A stretch of 52,279 nt of DNA. It comes from Nocardia wallacei. Lineage in GTDB: Bacteria > Actinomycetota > Actinomycetes > Mycobacteriales > Mycobacteriaceae. The translations under genes and the position numbers were made by a program. Where the stretch lies: NCBI RefSeq assembly GCF_029869545.1, contig NZ_JARWQD010000070.1:1-52279 (forward strand). Direction: 5' to 3'. Numbering within the stretch: the first letter of the stretch is position 1; every line of letters starts with the position of its first letter. The notes under the pieces are model-generated. The model saw only the letters and a program-made list of their open reading frames with translations, was not told the origin of the DNA and did not search any database. Below, one piece after another: positions 35,001 through 43,148 of this stretch.

Positions 35001-35681
35001 CAACAGCGCGGCATGGATATCGAACAGCGGCCAGATCGCGGTGTCGCGCACCTGATGTGACTTCTCCCGGCGCAACCGCGCCAGCACCGATTCGGCCTCG
35101 GCGGGCCGCTCCCGCAGATCCGTGACGCCGAGACGATAACGCGGACCCGCAGGTTCGACCCGCTGCCTGCCGTCCTCGGTGACCGTCGCGCGCAGCATGT
35201 CGTGGTGGTCGACCAGCCGGTTCCAGGCCGCTTCCAGCGCGGCCACCTCCGCGGCCGCGTCGCCGGTGACGAATTCCGCTGCATCGCGGTCGAATTCGAA
35301 GTAGTAGTGGGTCGAGACGCCGCCCAGCGGCAGATCCGGATCGCGCCCCACCCAGTACGACGCCTGAATCGGTGTCAGCTCCGCCTCGACGACCGCCGCC
35401 TCCCCCGGCGCGGCTTCCGCTGCGCCCGTGGGCTTCTCATCGCTGTGATCCTCGGCACGCCGGGCGACCTCCGCGGTCAGCGAGTCGAGGGTGGCGCCCA
35501 CGAAGGCATCCAGCGGTACCCGCACTCCGGTCCGCTCGGCCAGCCGCAGGTGCAGCCGGACCGCGAGAAACGAGTCCATTCCCAATTCCTGTAAGCGGCG
35601 ATCGGAACCGATATCGTCCGCCTGTACGCCGAGGACCGTCCCGATACATCGACGTACCTCGTCTGCCGTTGCTGCCACCAT
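32091..35681 (-). CDS. NRPS: carrier-Cy-A(Cys)-PCP, loading and first thiazoline module
   Basis: A 1196-residue synthetase resembling the first half of HMWP2/PchE. N-terminal carrier 5-75 (S37 in LGMDSF, acting as an aryl or acyl carrier). Heterocyclisation domain 95-530 with D239/D244 (DIIVLD), T450 and D482. Adenylation domain 555-1045, whose pocket residues read D743 L744 Y747 N786 L816 S818 L842 I850 W851 K1036, the classical cysteine code. PCP S1113. It would join a starter to cysteine and close a thiazoline. As the only A domain here it must also charge the downstream PCPs. It is the first gene of the operon, behind a Zur-type box. No starter-activating ligase is encoded in the window. 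Confidence 0.93.
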   Translation of the reverse strand: MVAATADEVRRCIGTVLGVQADDIGSDRRLQELGMDSFLAVRLHLRLAERTGVRVPLDAFVGATLDSLTAEVARRAEDHSDEKPTGAAEAAPGEAAVVEAELTPIQASYWVGRDPDLPLGGVSTHYYFEFDRDAAEFVTGDAAAEVAALEAAWNRLVDHHDMLRATVTEDGRQRVEPAGPRYRLGVTDLRERPAEAESVLARLRREKSHQVRDTAIWPLFDIHAALLPSGGLRMFVGFDIIVLDMAGWILLMRQWGRLVADPGLELPPVPTSFLRILEERKDSEVWRRDRDYWRGRAADLPPGPALPYATAPERVHRPHFRRHAARLEPARWTALTGRAAARGLSPTAVLLAAFALTLHRWGATAPFCLNTTLFDRPDADAHDGVVGDFSTTALVELPAVDLRSWRGFADFATRVNTRFWADLEHRSHSGVEVQRMQTADLTPRYPVVFTSGVGLGQGESAAAGWLGAEIFGVSQTPQVVLDHIVWDEAGALRIAWDAVEQVLPVALTEQMLSAYTRLLRRLADSDTDWETVDLGWNPAFEAMQRLDADAGSGPLLTDPQREIARSTPDRTAVLGAAGSWTHAELFGRARALAARLTSAGVAAGDRVAVVAPKSPGQIAAVYAVIEAGASFVPIEPDWPPQRIASVCARAEIAHALVAPEARDRLPDNVVGYAIDAEPAGDADPVRPAPDDLAYIIFTSGSTGEPKGVAVEHRAARTTIDDINDRFGIRPDDRVLALSALSFDLSVYDIFGVLGVGGALVLPDVERLRDPGHWCELIAEHGVTVWNTAPAMAEMLIEYAEADPAAAAGLASLRVMLLSGDWIPISLPDRLRAVIGDVRVISLGGATEAAIWSICYPIDRVPPDWTSIPYGRALRDQFFLILDDDGRPCPVGAPGELHIGGAGLARGYVGDAEQTAQRFVHDEALGERLYRTGDLGRWRHDGTIEFLGRADRQVKIRGHRIELGEIDAVVTRLPGVRRCVAAAVPGADDRPQLVAYLVADEVDPQALAAHAARHLPRYMVPAHWVRMDAIPLTANGKVDLSKLPNPLRRNGIGQAAPALPDTVEPETGDVAEAADGVAVDPPADLEQAVTAVFTELLGPGIDPATPFHDLGATSLTLVRAHRRLRHLAPDLTVPDMFRHGSIRRVAAWIAVRTGRSRPVDAAVRHRIDLSAAAERGRRRRLAHAARYSVTGSGEEAV

Positions 35682-35714
35682 CTCCAGCCCTTGCTAGGGG
35701 AAACCGACACGGCT

Positions 35715-35743
35715 ACATTAATGAAAACGACTTTCATTAGCAA
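35715..35743 (-). promoter_or_regulatory. Likely promoter of the NRPS operon
   Basis: On the minus strand TTGCTA (35738-35743) and TAATGT (35715-35720) are separated by exactly 17 bases, and the Zur-type box fills the spacer. A repressor bound there would block RNA polymerase. The -10 matches the consensus only moderately. Confidence 0.5.
35719..35739. promoter_or_regulatory. Zur-type box between the NRPS operon and the divergent AKR operon
   Basis: TAATGAAA, five bases (ACGAC), TTTCATTA: a 21-base inverted repeat with eight-base perfect arms in an otherwise GC-rich setting. Its core TGAAAACGACTTTCA differs from the actinobacterial Zur consensus form TGAAAATGATTTTCA at two of 15 positions. 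It does not resemble the IdeR/DmdR iron box (TTAGGTTAGGC type). It sits 37 bases before the NRPS start codon and 57 bases before the aldo/keto reductase start codon, so one site could repress both directions in zinc-replete cells. Confidence 0.8.
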
Positions 35744-35796
35744 TTCCCACCGGTGGCGACCCATGCCACCGCGAGCACCGCCGGAGAGGGCGAAAG

Positions 35797-36891
35797 ATGT
35801 TGGCAGAACAGCGATCACGGCCGTCGAACGGGCACGCGAGCGCGCTCGACAGCTACCGATTGCTCGGCCGGTCCGGGCTGCGGGTGTCCCCGCTGGCGCT
35901 GGGCACGATGACCTTCGGCACCGAATGGGGCTGGGGCTCGGACAAGGACGAGGCGCGGTCGGTCTTCGACACCTACGTCGGCCGCGGCGGCAACTTCCTC
36001 GACACCGCGAACCGCTACACCGGCGGCACCGCCGAGGAGTGGCTCGGGGAGTTCGCCGCGCCCGTGCGCGAAAGCCTGGTGCTGGCAACGAAATACACCG
36101 GCACGCAGCGGCTGACCGACCCGAACTCCGGCGGCAATCACCGCAAGAGCATGGTCGCGTCGGTCGAATCGAGCCTGCGCCGGCTGCGCACCGACTATCT
36201 CGACCTGCTGTACGTGCACATGTGGGACGGACTGACCCCGGTCGAGGAGATCCTGCGCGGCCTCGACGACCTGGTGCGCGCGGGTAAGGTGCTCTACGCG
36301 GGGATCTCGAACACCCCGGCCTGGCAGATCGCCCGCATGCAGACGATCGCCGACCTGCGCGGCTGGTCCCCCCTGGTCGCCCTGCAGATCGAATACAACC
36401 TGCTGGAACGCACCGGCGAGCGCGAACTCGTCCCCATGGCACGCGAACTCGGCCTCGGCGTGATCCCCTGGTCACCGCTGGCGAGTGGCGTCCTCACCGG
36501 CAAGTACGCCCGGGCCGACCTCACCACCGACGCGGCGGCGTGCCGGGCCGGATCGCGGCGCGACCTCGCCGTCGCCAACGGGTCGCTCACCGATCGCGGT
36601 CTCGCCATCGCCGCCGTGGTCGCCGATATCGCCGATCAGCTCGGCCGCACCCCGGCCCAGGTCGCCGTGGCGTGGACGCTGCGGAATCCGGCGGTGACCG
36701 CCCCGATCCTCGGCGCCCGCACGCCCGCGCAGCTCGCGGACAATCTCGGCGCCCTCGACCTGGAGTTCGACGACGAGCATCTGCGCCGGCTGCACGATGC
36801 CTCCGCGGTGGACCTCGGCTACCCGCACGACTTCCTCGACCGGCCGCTGGCGCGCAGCGCGATCTTCGGCGATACCCGGATCGCGCGCTGA
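35797..36891 (+). CDS. Aldo/keto reductase, divergent from the NRPS operon
   Basis: A 364-residue NADPH-dependent oxidoreductase with the AKR catalytic tetrad D69, Y74, K99 and H141, in DTANRY, TKYTG and YVHMWD. It also has the C-terminal cofactor-binding region PAQVAVAWTLRNPAVTAPILGARTPAQL. GGAGAGG precedes the ATG. It is the first gene on the other side of the Zur-type box. Because the PKS module has no ketoreductase domain, this enzyme is a candidate to reduce the beta-keto group or an imine in trans. That is a hypothesis. Confidence 0.88.
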   Translation: MLAEQRSRPSNGHASALDSYRLLGRSGLRVSPLALGTMTFGTEWGWGSDKDEARSVFDTYVGRGGNFLDTANRYTGGTAEEWLGEFAAPVRESLVLATKYTGTQRLTDPNSGGNHRKSMVASVESSLRRLRTDYLDLLYVHMWDGLTPVEEILRGLDDLVRAGKVLYAGISNTPAWQIARMQTIADLRGWSPLVALQIEYNLLERTGERELVPMARELGLGVIPWSPLASGVLTGKYARADLTTDAAACRAGSRRDLAVANGSLTDRGLAIAAVVADIADQLGRTPAQVAVAWTLRNPAVTAPILGARTPAQLADNLGALDLEFDDEHLRRLHDASAVDLGYPHDFLDRPLARSAIFGDTRIAR

Positions 36892-36948
36892 GCCGTGAGC
36901 GATCGTCTCCGGCGTCCGGAAACCGATACGACAGAGAGGAAGTGGGCG

Positions 36949-37581
36949 ATGACTGGCGTCGCCGACCTGTTCACCGAGCATCTGCTGCGCAGACCGCGCG
37001 GCCCCATCGCACGATTCTGGTGGCGCGATATGAAGGCCCACCACGACATCTTCCGCGAGACACTCGCCGCGCTGGACCCGCGCCCGGAGGACAATCTGAT
37101 CGAAATAGGCTGCGGTGGCGGCACATTCGTCAACTGGGCGCTCGCCTCCGGCTGCCGGGCCACCGCCGTCGACCACAGTGCCGACATGGTCGCGCTGACC
37201 GAACGCAACAATGCCGACGCGGTCCGCACCGGCGCCCTGACGGTCGTCCACGCCTCCGCCGAACAGCTGCCCCTCCCCGACGGCACCTTCACCGCGGCGG
37301 CGCTGATGAACGCGCTGTTCTTCCTCGACGCCGCCGCGGCCCTCGCCGAACTCCACCGCGTGCTGGCCCCGTCCGGCCGCCTCGTGCTGCACACCCTCGC
37401 CCCGAACCCACCCGCCTCCCTCGCCCCCGCCCCGGTGGCCCGCCGCATGCGCCTGTACACCGACGACGAACTCCGGTCCCTGCTCACCACGGCGGGCTTC
37501 ACCGAAACCCGAGTCACCCGCTCCGGCAAGGGTTTCCAATCGGCCACCGCCGTCCGCCCCGGAGATCGTCAGCGAAGATAG
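36949..37581 (+). CDS. Class I methyltransferase (UbiE-like)
   Basis: A 210-residue SAM methyltransferase with motif I LIEIGCGGGTFVNWAL, acidic loop AVDHSADMV, then HASAEQLPLPDGTF and ALMNALFFL, typical of Methyltransf_11. The ATG at 36949 has AGGAAG eight bases upstream; a GTG at 36895 would add 18 unlikely residues. It follows the aldo/keto reductase after 57 bases and probably shares its promoter, making it the fourth methyltransferase near the synthases. The palindrome GGTCGATCGACC begins on its last base (37581-37592). Confidence 0.82.
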   Translation: MTGVADLFTEHLLRRPRGPIARFWWRDMKAHHDIFRETLAALDPRPEDNLIEIGCGGGTFVNWALASGCRATAVDHSADMVALTERNNADAVRTGALTVVHASAEQLPLPDGTFTAAALMNALFFLDAAAALAELHRVLAPSGRLVLHTLAPNPPASLAPAPVARRMRLYTDDELRSLLTTAGFTETRVTRSGKGFQSATAVRPGDRQRR

Positions 37582-37629
37582 GTCGATCGACCGATTCGGA
37601 AGTGCCCGTGGGACGTTCACCATGGGCCC

Positions 37630-39024
37630 GTGACACGAATGCTACGGGGTGTGCTGGCCGCGGTGGGCTGTGCGGCGCTTGTGGCGCTGTGCGAGCCCGG
37701 TGCCGCGTCGGCGCATCCGATGCCGGGCACCAAGGTCCTGCTCGATGTGCGCGAGACGGCGATCGAGGCCGAATTGCTGATCCCTACAGGACATCTCGCG
37801 GAGGCCAGCGGTATCGATCTCGACCTGCGCACGGAGCTGTCGGCCGAGGACCGCGCGGGGCTGGCGAGCTATGTGCGTGACCATGTGCGGCCCGCCACGC
37901 CCGACGGGACGCCGTGGACCGTCCGGATCGGCGATATGCGACTGGACTACACGGACCGGACGGCCACCGGTCCGTACCGCGAACTCGTCGTCCAGGCCGT
38001 GCTCACCCCGCCGACGGGCGCCGAGATGCGCCGCTTCGTGTTCGGTTACGACGCCGTCATCCGCGAGGTGGTCACGCACACGGCCATCGTCGCGGTCCGT
38101 CAGGACTGGCGAGCCGGGCAGGTCGACCCCGGCAACGACGCCCGGCAGATCGGCGTCGTCCGCACGGACGCCGAGTCCATGACCGTGCCGCCCCTCGCGG
38201 TGGATCTGGCCGATGCCGGGGCGTGGCGCGGTTTCGCGGGAATGGTGGCGCTCGGTGGACGCCATATTCTCGAAGGCACCGACCATCTCCTGTTCCTGTT
38301 CACCCTGCTGCTACCGGCCGTGCTGGTCGCCGGGGCCGGGCGCTGGCACCCGGACACCCGCCGACGCCGTGCCGTCCGGCACATCCTCGCCGTCACGATC
38401 GCATTCACCCTGGGACACTCCGCCGCGCTCATCGCCAGCGCTCTGACTCGACTGGAGATTCCCGCGCGTCCGGTCGAAACACTCATTGCCGCAACGATTC
38501 TGGTGGGCGGAGCCCACGCCGTGCGGCCGCTGTTCCCGGGCCGGGAGGCCGTTGTCGCCGGGGCATTCGGGCTCGTCCACGGGATGGCGTTCTCGTTCAC
38601 CCTGGCCGAATTGCGGTTGTCCACCGGCCAATCGGCGCTCGGCGTGCTCGGATTCAATCTCGGCATCGAGGCCGTCCAGGTGCTGCTCGTCGCGCTCGCC
38701 CTGCCGCCCCTGCTGGTGCTGGTCACCACCCGCGCCCAACCGGTCCTGCGCGTCGGCGGCGCGCTCCTGGTGATGATCGCCGCCCTCGGCTGGGCATTCG
38801 ACCGGCTCGGATTCGCCAACCCGATAGCCCGCACCGCGGACCAGGGCGGCAGCCTGCTGCTGCCGATCGTCGTGATCGCGGCCGTCGCCGCCGTCGTGGT
38901 CCTGGCCGGACGAGCGCTCGGACGGTCACGCGTGGCGCAGCAGCGCCCCGACGCCGTCGGGCGGGGCGTGGTCGCGGTCGGTGGTGACGACGGAGGCGCG
39001 GGCGGCCAGGGCGGCCAGCGGTAG
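37630..39024 (+). CDS. HupE/UreJ_2-type membrane protein, putative metal permease
   Basis: A 464-residue protein. A signal peptide ends ASA before a mature N-terminal histidine, HPMPG. Residues 32-185 form a soluble outer domain. The membrane part of the HupE_UreJ_2 family follows, with RHILEGTDHLLFLFTLLLP, HGMAFSFTLAEL and FNLGIEAVQVLLVALALP. Relatives are proposed to move nickel or other divalent metals. The GTG start lacks a clear ribosome site; an ATG at 37639 is an alternative. Gene order after the aldo/keto reductase and methyltransferase, downstream of a Zur-type box, makes it a candidate zinc or metallophore-related permease. The last 99 bases overlap the convergent gene. Confidence 0.78.
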   Translation: MTRMLRGVLAAVGCAALVALCEPGAASAHPMPGTKVLLDVRETAIEAELLIPTGHLAEASGIDLDLRTELSAEDRAGLASYVRDHVRPATPDGTPWTVRIGDMRLDYTDRTATGPYRELVVQAVLTPPTGAEMRRFVFGYDAVIREVVTHTAIVAVRQDWRAGQVDPGNDARQIGVVRTDAESMTVPPLAVDLADAGAWRGFAGMVALGGRHILEGTDHLLFLFTLLLPAVLVAGAGRWHPDTRRRRAVRHILAVTIAFTLGHSAALIASALTRLEIPARPVETLIAATILVGGAHAVRPLFPGREAVVAGAFGLVHGMAFSFTLAELRLSTGQSALGVLGFNLGIEAVQVLLVALALPPLLVLVTTRAQPVLRVGGALLVMIAALGWAFDRLGFANPIARTADQGGSLLLPIVVIAAVAAVVVLAGRALGRSRVAQQRPDAVGRGVVAVGGDDGGAGGQGGQR

Positions 39025-39992
39025 CGCCTCGTCGGCTCGCCGTGCGTGAGTGCCCGGTGACGCGGAGTCCTCGGGCATCACCTGGGTCGGATCGGCGCCG
39101 GTGCGGACCACGCGGTCGCCGAGCGCATCCGGATCGACGAGCAGTGTGTCCGCGTTGGCCTCGCGCAGCGCGGCCGTGGTCGCGTCGATACCCTGCACCG
39201 CCAGGCCGCGGTCGCGCTCGCGCTCCTGGGTGAAATGGTCCACCACCGCGCGGCGCCGCAGTTCGGCCTCCTCGCACAGGATGTGCCGTATCTCACGGTC
39301 CAGCAGCTCCGGATCCGAACCCGCTGCGCGCGAACCGCTTTCGACCTGCACCACCCGGCGGCCGCGTGGGCGCAGCGCATCGCAGAGGTCGGTGCGCGCC
39401 GCCACCTCGCCGCAGACCAGCAGCAGCGCCGCCCCGGCTCGATCGGCGATCCGGCCGACCTCCTCGGCGGTCGCCGCGATATTGCGGCGCACGGTGTCCT
39501 CCACGTGGTGCTGGATCGGCCCGTGGGCGGATCCGCCGCCGCCCACCTTGTGCAGGGGATGGGTGGCGCCGCGGATCGTGTGCGTGAACGACTGCCCGCG
39601 CGCGTCCACGCCGCGGACGTCGGCGCCGGACCGGTCGACGAGCACCACGACGTGCGGCGTCCGCGGTTGCCGCAGCTGCAACAGCGGGAGCAGATACGGC
39701 AACGGCGACAACCGCACCGTGCGCCGCGGCGGCGGTGTCGGGAGTGGCTCGGCGATCAGCGCCGCCGAGCGGTCGGCGATGACCACCTGTCCCGACCGTC
39801 CGGGCGGCGGGGTCGCCAGGGCGTCGTCGACGATGTCGAGAAGCGGCGCGGGAGCGCCACTTCCGGCCAGTTCGTCCCGGACCGCCCGGCGCCGCAGCCG
39901 CTGCTGCCGGGCCGCGTCCTCGGTGTCGCCGATGCTGTCGACATAGACCGACGCGAAGGGCCCTCGTGGTCGGCCAGTTCTCGCAGATTCAT
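38926..39992 (-). pseudogene. Rv2629/baeRF-like protein gene with an N-terminal frameshift
   Basis: The main frame, from about 39957 down to 38926, reads FASVYVDSIGDTEDAARQQRLRRR..., then VRLSPLPYLLPLL, VLVDRSGADV and LLVCGEVAARTDL. This is the pattern of Rv2629-like proteins of the bacterial eRF1-like (baeRF/Vms1) family. The expected start MNLRELADHEGP is present from the ATG at 39990-39992 but in another frame. Adding one base at GGGCCC (39958-39963) would give ...EGPFASVYVDS. This is therefore either a one-base deletion or a sequencing error. The family is linked to hypoxia and ribosome-associated functions in mycobacteria. The C-terminal end overlaps the convergent HupE-like gene. Confidence 0.7.
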
Positions 39993-40104
39993 GGTTGCCA
40001 CGTGGGGCGGATACCCGTCGAATACCGCGGCAATCATGGACGTACCCGACGTTTGCGCGGTGGATACACGGGTAGCCGGACAGCGCCGACGGGAAGGAGG
40101 ATCC

Positions 40105-40440
40105 ATGGCGGAATCGATCGTCGACAACGAGCTGTGGAACGAATTCCACCGGGTCGTGAACATGCCCGCACCGGAGCTGCGGGACTGGCTGCACATCGAT
40201 GCCGCCGGTCCGGAGGCCGAACCGTATCCCGCCCGCGCCGAGGCGCCGCTGGGCGAACGGGTGCTCGCGATTCTCGGCAAACGCCGCACGGACCTCGATG
40301 ACCACGACGTCGCGGTGATGCGGACGGTGGTGCGGCGCGTGCGCGCGGAGCGCGAGCCCGAGCCGGAATCCACCGCCGGTGGGACCGAGTGGCGTCACGC
40401 GCTGATGTCGATCGGGCACGATCCGCTGCGCTCGCCATAG
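40105..40440 (+). CDS. DUF3140 family protein
   Basis: A 111-residue acidic/basic soluble protein with LWNEFHRVVNMPAPELRDWL near the N-terminus and KRRTDLDDHDVAVMRTVVRRV in the middle, the DUF3140 pattern. The function of the family is unknown. A strong GAAGGAGG lies before the ATG. It is divergent from the Rv2629-like gene (112-base gap) and converges on the flavoprotein gene with only four bases between stops. Confidence 0.8.
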   Translation: MAESIVDNELWNEFHRVVNMPAPELRDWLHIDAAGPEAEPYPARAEAPLGERVLAILGKRRTDLDDHDVAVMRTVVRRVRAEREPEPESTAGGTEWRHALMSIGHDPLRSP

Positions 40441-40444
40441 CGGG

Positions 40445-43126
40445 TCAGCCGAGTGCGCGGCGCGCGTAGGCACGGACGTCGGCGTCGGTGTCGGCGAGGG
40501 CCTCGCGCAGGGCTTCCTGCGCGGCGCGGTCGTCCGGCCGGGCGCCGAGGGTGAGGACGGTGGCCTTGCGGACGTCGGGGTGGGGGTCGGCCAGGGCCGC
40601 GCGCAGGGCGTCGCCGGTGTGCAGGGCGGCCCAGCCCCGGGCCGCGCCCACGCGGACCTGCCAGGCCGAATCGCGCAGTGCCGCGGTGAGGGTCGCGGTG
40701 TCCTCGACGTCGCCGAGGGTGGCCAGCGCCGCCAGGGCGGCGGCGCGCACGAGCGGGTCCCCGTCCGCGGCGAGGGCGCGCACGGTGTCGACGCCGCCGC
40801 GGCCGATCGTCGCCAAACCGTGGGCGGCCGCGATGCGTACCTCGCGGTTCTCGTCGTGCGCGGCCGTGATCAACCCCTGCCAGTCGTCCAGGGAGACCAG
40901 CGCTCGCACGCCCTCGATGCGCACGCGGTGATCGGTGTCGACGACGGCCTTGCCGTACAGCTCGGGCTCCCCGGATCTCGTCGCGCGCAGCAGGTCGATC
41001 ACCGCCGCGCGCACGAGCGGATCGGGCGAATCCGCGAAACCGGTGAGACCGTGTGCGGTGGGCAGGATTTCGACGAGTTCGCGCAGTCCGGCCACAGCCG
41101 CGGCGCGCACCGAGGGGTCGCCGTCGCCGAGCGCGCCGACCAGGCGGCCCGCGAAACCGTCCGGGGTCTCCTCGGTCAGCACCGACAGCGCGGTGGCCCG
41201 CACCCGCGGCTCGGGGTCGTCGAGATAGGGCGCCAGCTCCTCGGCGGTCGGCCCGTCCAGTGCCAGCAGGGCGGCAATCCGTGGTGCCGCCACGTCTTTC
41301 GCACCGGATGCCGCGGAGTCATCGCTGCGACGGGAGATCGCCGACACGGAGGTGCCCGACTGCGGCGGTCCGGTGACGATCTCGGGTTGCCGCACCGGCC
41401 GTGCCGCACCGGTGGACGGCACGGTGGCGAATTCGGGTACCGGCACGAAATACGGTGCCACCGGGCGCCTCAGGAACTCCATCCCGTCGGCGCCCTTGCG
41501 CAGATTTAGGTGATAACGCCACCGGGTATCGTCGCGCTCCGGCAGATCGGCGCGTTCGTGGTACAGGCCCCAGCGGGATTCGGTGCGGGTCAGCGACGAG
41601 CGCGCCGCCATTTCCGCGCAGTCGCGGATGAAATCCACCTCCAGGCAGCGCATCAGCTCGTGCGGCGTGGCCGCACCCATACCGGCTATCTCCTCGCGCA
41701 TGCGCTCGAATGTCTCGACGGCCAGCGAGAGTTTGGTCGCCGTCTTCGGCGGCGCCACATAGTCGTTCACGAATCGGCGCAGCTTGTACTCGACCTGGGG
41801 TTGCGGCGGGCCGTCGGGGTGGTGCAGCGGCCGATACACCAGCGCGTGCGCGCGGGCGAGCTGGTCGGCCGGAAGCTCCTGGGGCGCGGGCAGACTCGCG
41901 AGCGTCGAGGCGGCATGTTCCCCGGCCAGGTCACCGTAGACGAACGCACCGATCATGTAGTTGTGCGGTACGCACGCGAGATCGCCCGCCGCGTACAGCC
42001 CGGGCACGGTGGTGCGGGCATGGTCGTCCACCCACACACCGGACGCGGAATGCCCACTGCACAGCCCGATTTCGGAGATGTGCATCTCGATATCGTGCGT
42101 GCGGTAATCGTGTCCGCGGTTGGCGTGGAAGGTGCCACGGGTGGGCCGCTCGGTGGTGTGCAGGATGCCCTCGAGCGCCGACAGCGTCTCGTCCGGCAGG
42201 TGGGAGACCTTGAGATAGATGGGCCCGCGCGCGGATTCGATCTCCCGCTTGACCTCGGCCATCATCTGACCGGACCAGTAATCGGAGTCGACGAAGCGCT
42301 CGCCCCGCGCATTCACCTGATACCCGCCGAACGGGTTGGCGACGTACGCGCAGGCCGGTCCGTTGTAATCCTTGATCAGCGGGTTGATCTGGAAGCATTC
42401 GATACCCGACAGTTCCGCGCCCGCGTGATACGCCATCGCGTAGCCGTCGCCCGCGTTCGTCGGATTCTCGTAGGTGCCGTACAGGTAGCCGGAGGCGGGC
42501 AGCCCCAGCCGCCCGCAGGCACCGGTCGCCAGGATGACCGCCTTCGCGCCGACGGCGACGAATTCGCCGGTGCGCGTGTGCAATGCGGCCGCCCCGACCG
42601 CGCGGCCGCCGTCGGTGAGCACCCGGACCGGCATGAGCCGGTTCTCGATGCGGATCCGCTCCCGCATCTTCCGTTGCCGCAGCACCCGATACAGTGCCTT
42701 CTTGACATCCTTGCCCTCGGGCATCGGCAACACGTACGACCCCGATCGATGCACCCGGCGCACGGCATATTCGCCGTAGGCGTCCTTCTCGAACTTCACG
42801 CCGTAGCGTTCCAGGCGCTGCACCATCGCGAAGCCGCGCGTCGCGGTCTGATAGACGGTGCGCTGGTCGACGATTCCGTCGTTGGCGCGGGTGATCTCCG
42901 CGACGTAGTCCTCCGGTTCGGCCTTACCCGGGATGACGGCGTTGTTGACCCCGTCCATGCCCATCGCCAGCGCGCCGGAATGCCGCACGTGCGCCTTCTC
43001 CAGCAACAGCACGTTCGCGCCGTGCTCGGCGGCGGTCAGCGCGGCCATGGTGCCCGCGGTACCCCCGCCGATGATCAGGACGTCGCAGTCGAGGCGGGTG
43101 GTGTCGGACAGGTCGGGAATATGCAT
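40445..43126 (-). CDS. APS-reductase/fumarate-reductase-type flavoprotein fused to HEAT repeats
   Basis: An 893-residue protein. Residues 12-600 form a flavoprotein of the fumarate reductase/AprA superfamily, with VLIIGGGTAGTMAAL as FAD site, HSGALAMGMDGVNNAV and GLYAAGDLACVPHNY. Residues 640-893 are a run of HEAT/PBS-lyase-type repeats (DPLVRAAALAALATLGD and similar), unusual for this family and suited to protein contacts. AGGAG nine bases before the ATG sets the start. It is the last gene of an operon with a two-cluster ferredoxin of AprB type and a sulfonate/nitrate-like ABC transporter. An oxidoreductase of an imported sulfur or organic acid substrate is plausible; the substrate is unknown. 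Confidence 0.8.
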   Translation of the reverse strand: MHIPDLSDTTRLDCDVLIIGGGTAGTMAALTAAEHGANVLLLEKAHVRHSGALAMGMDGVNNAVIPGKAEPEDYVAEITRANDGIVDQRTVYQTATRGFAMVQRLERYGVKFEKDAYGEYAVRRVHRSGSYVLPMPEGKDVKKALYRVLRQRKMRERIRIENRLMPVRVLTDGGRAVGAAALHTRTGEFVAVGAKAVILATGACGRLGLPASGYLYGTYENPTNAGDGYAMAYHAGAELSGIECFQINPLIKDYNGPACAYVANPFGGYQVNARGERFVDSDYWSGQMMAEVKREIESARGPIYLKVSHLPDETLSALEGILHTTERPTRGTFHANRGHDYRTHDIEMHISEIGLCSGHSASGVWVDDHARTTVPGLYAAGDLACVPHNYMIGAFVYGDLAGEHAASTLASLPAPQELPADQLARAHALVYRPLHHPDGPPQPQVEYKLRRFVNDYVAPPKTATKLSLAVETFERMREEIAGMGAATPHELMRCLEVDFIRDCAEMAARSSLTRTESRWGLYHERADLPERDDTRWRYHLNLRKGADGMEFLRRPVAPYFVPVPEFATVPSTGAARPVRQPEIVTGPPQSGTSVSAISRRSDDSAASGAKDVAAPRIAALLALDGPTAEELAPYLDDPEPRVRATALSVLTEETPDGFAGRLVGALGDGDPSVRAAAVAGLRELVEILPTAHGLTGFADSPDPLVRAAVIDLLRATRSGEPELYGKAVVDTDHRVRIEGVRALVSLDDWQGLITAAHDENREVRIAAAHGLATIGRGGVDTVRALAADGDPLVRAAALAALATLGDVEDTATLTAALRDSAWQVRVGAARGWAALHTGDALRAALADPHPDVRKATVLTLGARPDDRAAQEALREALADTDADVRAYARRALG

Positions 43127-43148
43127 CAGCACAAACTCCTGGAACGGG

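Noticed and set aside
35682..35796. Iron-type (IdeR/DmdR) box before the NRPS operon
   Set aside because: The inverted repeat has TGAAA/TTTCA arms and lacks the TTAGG/CCTAA half-sites of iron boxes.
37581..37592. GGTCGATCGACC palindrome after the methyltransferase gene as a second regulatory box
   Set aside because: It starts on the last base of the gene, does not resemble the Zur-type site and has no clear promoter beside it; likely chance or a weak hairpin.
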